From NCBI RefSeq assembly GCF_009720835.1, contig NZ_WNKZ01000030.1, forward strand, positions 1 through 59,245: a stretch of DNA of 59,245 bases, written 5' to 3'. Each line of letters opens with the position of its first letter. Within the stretch, counting starts at the first letter, position 1. Below the pieces are notes generated by a model. It did not search any database. It was not told the DNA's origin and worked only from the letters and a program-made list of their open reading frames with translations. A program made the position numbers and the translations under genes. Origin of the DNA: Pseudoduganella buxea. Lineage in GTDB: Bacteria; Pseudomonadota; Gammaproteobacteria; Burkholderiales; Burkholderiaceae_D. Positions 55,685 through 59,245 of the stretch are shown here, piece after piece.

Positions 55685-56470
55685 ATGGATATTGTTCACA
55701 TCGACAGCTGGGACGAATTCGTGACCTTGACGTCGGCCTGCGACGGCTGGGCCTTTCGCGGCCTGCCCGACGCCGGCTGGCAGCTGATGAGTTCATTGTC
55801 GCGCTACCTGCACAGTTTCGTGCCGGACCGCGCCTCCTGGCGCCAGCGCGAGGAGCGGGCGCTGCGCATCTTCCGGCGCAAGGCGCACATCTACCTGCCC
55901 GACGCGGGCGTGCTGGTCGACGACCTGCGCTGCCTGGCCCTGATGCAGCACCACGGTGCGCCGACCCGCATGCTGGACTTTACCAAGTCGCCCTTCGTGG
56001 CCGCCTTTTTCGCGCTGAACAATACCAACCGCAGTGCCGCCGTGTTCGCGCTCGATACGCCCACCCTGTGGCAGGCCGCGCCCCGCCACGATGTCTCCCT
56101 GCGGCGCGAGGCGATCGACCCGCGCGTGCCCGGCAATTTCGAGCGCCACTTCGCCGGCAACGGCAAGGAGATCATCTGGGTCGGCGAACCGGAAGCGATG
56201 GACCGCCGCCTGGTGGCGCAGTCGGGCACCTTCGTCGTGCCCGGGGTGCTGGACAAGCCGCTCGACGCCATCATCGGGCAGTACGAATCGCAGGCGCCGC
56301 TGCTGCGCAAGTTCGTGCTGCCGCCGGCGATCCGGGCCGAGGCCATGCTGTCGCTGTACCGGATGAACATCACGCACGCGACCCTGTTTCCCGACCTGGA
56401 TGGCCTGGCCCGTTCGATCGGCTACGAGCTGGAAATCACGTGGCCGGGGTACCGCCCAGGGCCCGCATGA
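55685..56470 (+). CDS. FRG domain-containing protein
   Basis: 261 residues, one FRG domain over most of the length. The defining F-x-R-G is seen as WAFRGLPDAGW at about 20-30, and the second block is LMQHHGAPTRMLDFTKSPFVAAFFAL (about 88-113). The biochemical activity of FRG domains is not established; they occur in mobile and accessory contexts. No membrane segment or signal. ATG 55685 is chosen; a TTG 18 bases earlier is possible. The stop overlaps the ATG of the WYL regulator gene (ATGA), so the two are translated as a pair. Confidence 0.8.
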   Translation: MDIVHIDSWDEFVTLTSACDGWAFRGLPDAGWQLMSSLSRYLHSFVPDRASWRQREERALRIFRRKAHIYLPDAGVLVDDLRCLALMQHHGAPTRMLDFTKSPFVAAFFALNNTNRSAAVFALDTPTLWQAAPRHDVSLRREAIDPRVPGNFERHFAGNGKEIIWVGEPEAMDRRLVAQSGTFVVPGVLDKPLDAIIGQYESQAPLLRKFVLPPAIRAEAMLSLYRMNITHATLFPDLDGLARSIGYELEITWPGYRPGPA

Positions 56471-57159
56471 GCCGCGCCGGCCGCCTGTTCCAGCTGATGG
56501 ATGCGCTGCGTGCCAACCGGCGCCCGGTGACGGCGGTCGCGCTGGCGGCGCAGCTGGGCGTGTCGGAACGCACGATCTACCGCGATATCCAGACGCTGGC
56601 CGAACTGGGCGCGCCCGTGGAAGGCTCGGCCGGCGTGGGCTACCTGCTCAAGACGGGTTTCTTCCTGCCGCCCCTGATGTTCGGCGCCGACGAGGTGGAG
56701 GCGCTGGTGCTGGGTGCGCGCTGGGTGCGCGGGCAGGGCGATCCGGCCCTGGCGCGCGCCGCCACCGCCGCGCTGGCGAAAATCGCCACGGCCGCGCCCC
56801 AGGACTTGCGCGACCACATGGCCGACACCAGCCTGTGGGTGCCGATCAACACGCCGCAGCCCTCGTTCGACGAGTTCGTGCAGCCGGCGCGCGAGGCCAT
56901 CCGCAACCAGCACAAGCTGCGCATCAGCTACAGCGACGAGGCGGGCCAGGCCACCGAGCGCACCGTCTGGCCGTTCGCGCTGGCCTTCTTCGAAGGGCGC
57001 CGGCTGCTCGCCGCGTGGTGCGAGCTGCGCGACGCCCAGCGCCACTTCCGCATCGACCGCATCCGGGCCGCCGCCACCATCGCCGAGCGTTATCCGACCC
57101 CGCGCCACCAGCTCATCAAGGGCTGGCGCGCCGAACACGGCATCCAGGAAGACTCCTGA
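56467..57159 (+). CDS. HTH/WYL-domain transcriptional regulator (YafY-type)
   Basis: 230 residues. DeoR-like helix-turn-helix (RLFQLMDALRANRRPVTAVALAAQLGVSERTIYRDIQTL), then a WYL domain (about 140-205) with RISYSDEAGQATERTVWPFALAFFEGRRLLAAWCELR and FRIDRI. WYL regulators sense small ligands or nucleic acid and often accompany stress or defence genes. It starts in the stop codon of the FRG gene. A GST gene begins 75 bases downstream and might be cotranscribed. Confidence 0.88.
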   Translation: MSRAGRLFQLMDALRANRRPVTAVALAAQLGVSERTIYRDIQTLAELGAPVEGSAGVGYLLKTGFFLPPLMFGADEVEALVLGARWVRGQGDPALARAATAALAKIATAAPQDLRDHMADTSLWVPINTPQPSFDEFVQPAREAIRNQHKLRISYSDEAGQATERTVWPFALAFFEGRRLLAAWCELRDAQRHFRIDRIRAAATIAERYPTPRHQLIKGWRAEHGIQEDS

Positions 57160-57234
57160 CAGAAACTGACAGCGGCATCCCCTACCATTGACGCATCGAC
57201 AACGCCGGCAAGCCCGGTCCACCAGGAGAGTCCG

Positions 57235-57852
57235 ATGCGCCTGTACTACGCCCCCCAGTCCTCGAATTCACGCCGCACCCTGGCAGTGGCCAGGCATCTG
57301 GGCACCGGGCTCGATCTGACGGTGATCGACCTGATGAGCGCGGAGGATCGCCGCCGGCTGGTCGAGCTCAACCCGAATTCGCAAGTACCGGTGCTGGAGG
57401 ACGGCAGCCTGGTGCTGTGGGAGTCCGGCGCCATCATGCAGTACCTGGCCGACCGCACCCCTGGTCAGCAAATCTATCCGCAGAATGTGCGCGACCGGGC
57501 CGACGTGAACCGCTGGATGTTCTGGGCCGGGGCGCAATTCGCCGTCCCCGTCAGCGCCTTCACGTGGGAGCACGTGTGGAAGAAGCGTGTCACCGGGGCC
57601 GATGCCGATCCCGCCGCGCTGGCCGTGGCGGCGCAAGAGATGCACAAGGTTGCCAGCCTGCTCGACACGCACCTGGCACGGCGCGAATGGATTGTCGGCG
57701 ACTGCCTGACCCTGGCCGACTTCGCCGTGGCCGGTCCCTTGACCTATCTCGAACAGGCCCACCTGCCGCTGGCGCAGTACGCCAACCTGCTCGCCTGGTT
57801 CGCCCGCATCGGCCAGCTCGATGCGTGGCAGCGCACCGAACCGGCATGGTGA
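57235..57852 (+). CDS. Glutathione S-transferase family protein
   Basis: 205 residues. Thioredoxin-like N-terminal domain (LYYAPQSSNSRRTLAVARHLG; NPNSQVPVLEDG with the cis-Pro; LWESGAIMQYLAD with the glutathione gamma-Glu site) and an all-helical C-terminal domain (LTLADFAVAGPLTYL, N-cap motif). Good ribosome site AGGAGAG before ATG 57235. Likely detoxification; electrophile unknown. Confidence 0.9.
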   Translation: MRLYYAPQSSNSRRTLAVARHLGTGLDLTVIDLMSAEDRRRLVELNPNSQVPVLEDGSLVLWESGAIMQYLADRTPGQQIYPQNVRDRADVNRWMFWAGAQFAVPVSAFTWEHVWKKRVTGADADPAALAVAAQEMHKVASLLDTHLARREWIVGDCLTLADFAVAGPLTYLEQAHLPLAQYANLLAWFARIGQLDAWQRTEPAW

Positions 57853-58194
57853 GGACCGAACGCTTTAGCCGTTTTATGTGAATTGGCGCACAGAGCACCG
57901 CCGGGCCAGGCCTTAACATTGAGCTGTCTCTTTCAGGACATCCCTAGTTTTGGACTTGGCCCGCTCTCTGAGCGGGCATTTTTTTTGGCCGCAGGCCTTG
58001 CCGTGCGGCCTGACAGGCAGGGAAAGTCATGAAGGAAAACACCACAGACCGGGCCGGGCCGCCCTTGTACGAGGCGCAGGCTCACGCCGCCCAACACGCC
58101 GTGCGCCAGCCCGGTGAAGACATTTTGACAAGCGCTTCGACGAGCATTGCGGACACGCCGGTCGCCGGGCGCGACGAAGGTTTGGACCGACTGT
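57853..58194. other. Intergenic region with terminator, nested hairpins and a weak small frame
   Basis: 340 bases after the GST gene. It contains the terminator at 57959-57986. Just after it are two mutually exclusive hairpins: GGCCGCA/TGCGGCC at 57987-57993 and 58004-58010, and CAGGCC/GGCCTG at 57992-57997 and 58007-58012. A rightward frame at 58029-58259 (76 codons, GGGAAAG upstream) overlaps the sensor kinase end in antisense; its composition is not convincing. Confidence 0.4.
57959..57986 (+). terminator. Rho-independent terminator downstream of the GST gene
   Basis: Stem GCCCGCT / AGCGGGC (57959-57965, 57971-57977) with loop CTCTG, then eight T. It is 106 bases after the GST stop, farther than usual, leaving room for a 3'-UTR-derived or independent small RNA. 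Confidence 0.85.
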
Positions 58195-59245
58195 TCAATC
58201 ACTACCGCCGCCGGCGCCTGCTGGCGCTGGGCGTGGTGCCGGCGGGAAGTGCAGCGTGAAGACGGTGGCGCCTTCCGCGCTGGTCGCCGTGGCCATGCCG
58301 CCGTGCAGCTGCATGATGGCGCGCACGATCGCCAGCCCCAACCCGGCGGAACTGCCGCCTTCGGCCCGGGCCGGATCGGCGCGGTAGTAACGTTCGAACA
58401 ACTGCCCCAGGTGTTCGGGCGCGATGCCGGTGCCCGTGTTGCGCACGTCGATGCGCATGCCCTCGCCATCCTCGCGTGCCACCAGGTCCACGTGGCCACC
58501 GCGCGGCGTGTGCCGTACCGCGTTGGCCATCAGGTTGTTGACGGCGCGGCGCAGCAGCACGGGGTCCGCATGCACCGTGCCGCGTGCATCCAGCCGCAGC
58601 TCGATGCCGCCATCCTCGGCCAGCATCTCGAAGTAGTCGGCGATCTGCGCCAGTTCGCGCCCGGCATCGAGCGCCTCGCGGCGCAGTGCCAGTTGCGCGT
58701 GGTCGGCCCGCGCCAGGAACAGCGTGTTCTCGATCATCCGCGCCAGCCGCTCGTATTCCTCCACATTCGATGCCAGCAGCGCTTCGTACTCGCCGCCGGC
58801 GCGCGGGCGCGACAGGGCCACCTGGGTCTGCATCATCAAGGTGTTCACCGGCGTGCGCAGGTCGTGCGCCAGGTCGGCGGCAAAGCCGGACAGGCGCTGC
58901 ACGCCTTCCTCCAGCCGGTCCAGCATGGCGTTGAAGGCCACGCCCAGTTCGCGCAGCTCGGCCGGCACGTCGTCCACCGAGAGCCGGCTGGCCAGCCTTT
59001 GGGTGCTGATGTCGTTGGCCTTGCCGATGACGTCATGCAGGGGCCGCATGCCGCGCCGGACGACGGCGAAGGCCAGCACCGTCGCCACCAGGGTGCCGGC
59101 CAGCAGGCCGCCGGCCAGGTCGGCCGCATAACGCTTCAGGATCGCCAGCCGGTCCGAGCGCTGGCGCACGATGACGATGCGCAGGGGTGCCTGGGCCGTG
59201 CCGGCGCGGGCCAGGCACCCCTGCGCATCGTCATCGTGCGCCAGC
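58195..59245 (-). CDS. Sensor histidine kinase (heavy-metal/CusS-like), 5' end beyond window
   Basis: About 350 C-terminal residues; the frame stays open to the right edge. Features in order: end of a periplasmic sensor loop, a membrane helix (LAGGLLAGTLVATVLAFAVV), HAMP (RRGMRPLHDVIGKANDIS), phospho-acceptor H-box DLAHDLRTPVNTL, N-box NNLMANAVRHTPRGG, and G-box SSAGLGLAIVRAI. A response regulator gene is expected beyond the window. The periplasmic coding part at 59160-59245 is a perfect inverted repeat, so its reading there should be treated with caution. Confidence 0.85.
   Translation of the reverse strand, partial: LAHDDDAQGCLARAGTAQAPLRIVIVRQRSDRLAILKRYAADLAGGLLAGTLVATVLAFAVVRRGMRPLHDVIGKANDISTQRLASRLSVDDVPAELRELGVAFNAMLDRLEEGVQRLSGFAADLAHDLRTPVNTLMMQTQVALSRPRAGGEYEALLASNVEEYERLARMIENTLFLARADHAQLALRREALDAGRELAQIADYFEMLAEDGGIELRLDARGTVHADPVLLRRAVNNLMANAVRHTPRGGHVDLVAREDGEGMRIDVRNTGTGIAPEHLGQLFERYYRADPARAEGGSSAGLGLAIVRAIMQLHGGMATATSAEGATVFTLHFPPAPRPAPAGAGGGSD
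59160..59245. repeat. Perfect 35-bp inverted repeat at the window end
   Basis: The arms 59160-59194 and 59211-59245 are exact reverse complements, separated by 16 bases. The left arm begins GCTGGCGCACGATGACG and the right arm ends CGTCATCGTGCGCCAGC. It lies in the kinase reading frame and ends precisely at the last base. It is either a very stable natural hairpin that broke the assembly or a foldback artefact. Confidence 0.9.

Noticed and set aside
58029..58259. 76-codon frame with GGGAAAG upstream near the kinase end
   Set aside because: Third-position base use is weak and it overlaps the kinase 3' end in antisense. It is mentioned in the intergenic entry but not called as a gene.

Overview
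This 59,245-base window is GC-rich, densely coding DNA. It looks like a betaproteobacterium of the Oxalobacteraceae (Massilia/Duganella/Pseudoduganella type). The reasons are the queA-tgt-yajC-secD-secF order, paired fadD genes, class II pyrC followed by a DUF3025 gene, and the codon usage; no rRNA is present to confirm it. The left edge lies inside an IS3-family transposase. The right edge lies inside a sensor kinase, in a perfect 35-bp inverted repeat that ends exactly at the last base. Both edges therefore look like assembly breakpoints. I saw no tRNA, rRNA or CRISPR array.

Layout. 1-180: IS3-family remnant. 529-6787: lipid-metabolism island resembling E. coli ynbABCD (CdsA-like ynbB, hydrolase-methyltransferase ynbC, CDP-alcohol phosphotransferase ynbA, PAP2/dual-specificity phosphatase ynbD) plus a patatin-like protein and an SDR. 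The genes are rearranged into convergent and divergent blocks with overlapping ends. 6798-15594: secreted GH2 glycosidase, PagL-like lipid A deacylase, beta-hydroxyacid dehydrogenase, M20 amidohydrolase, molybdopterin oxidoreductase and lipoprotein aminopeptidase. 15897-19344: two tandem fadD acyl-CoA ligases, each followed by a terminator. 19395-25371: LysR regulator divergent from an acyl-CoA dehydrogenase / SDR / acyl-CoA dehydrogenase / quinone oxidoreductase operon. 25373-36583: PhoD phosphatase, thioesterase, Atm1-type ABC exporter, small PEP-CTERM-like protein, DctA symporter, orphan GlnQ-type ATPase, pyrC-DUF3025-oxidoreductase operon, MFS carrier and a 42-residue membrane protein.

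36543-41753 is one leftward block: BlaI repressor, an M56-M23 double metallopeptidase, a TonB-dependent receptor and an acyltransferase. A BlaI-like operator sits inside the promoter of the first gene. 41849-49682 is housekeeping: recG, then queA-tgt-yajC-secD-secF. 49951-55527 is a probable cellobionic acid utilisation module: GPH symporter, GH94 phosphorylase of the cellobionate type, gluconokinase and a LacI regulator. The same 14-bp palindrome lies before both transcription units. 55685-57159 is a translationally coupled FRG-domain / WYL-regulator pair preceded by a perfect palindrome. A GST, a strong terminator and the truncated sensor kinase complete the window.

The best candidates for under-described systems are the extended ynb lipid island with its apparently leaderless back-to-back promoters, the BlaI/M56-M23/TonB-receptor/acyltransferase block, and the FRG-WYL pair. 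All functional statements come from reading motifs and gene order; no database search was possible.
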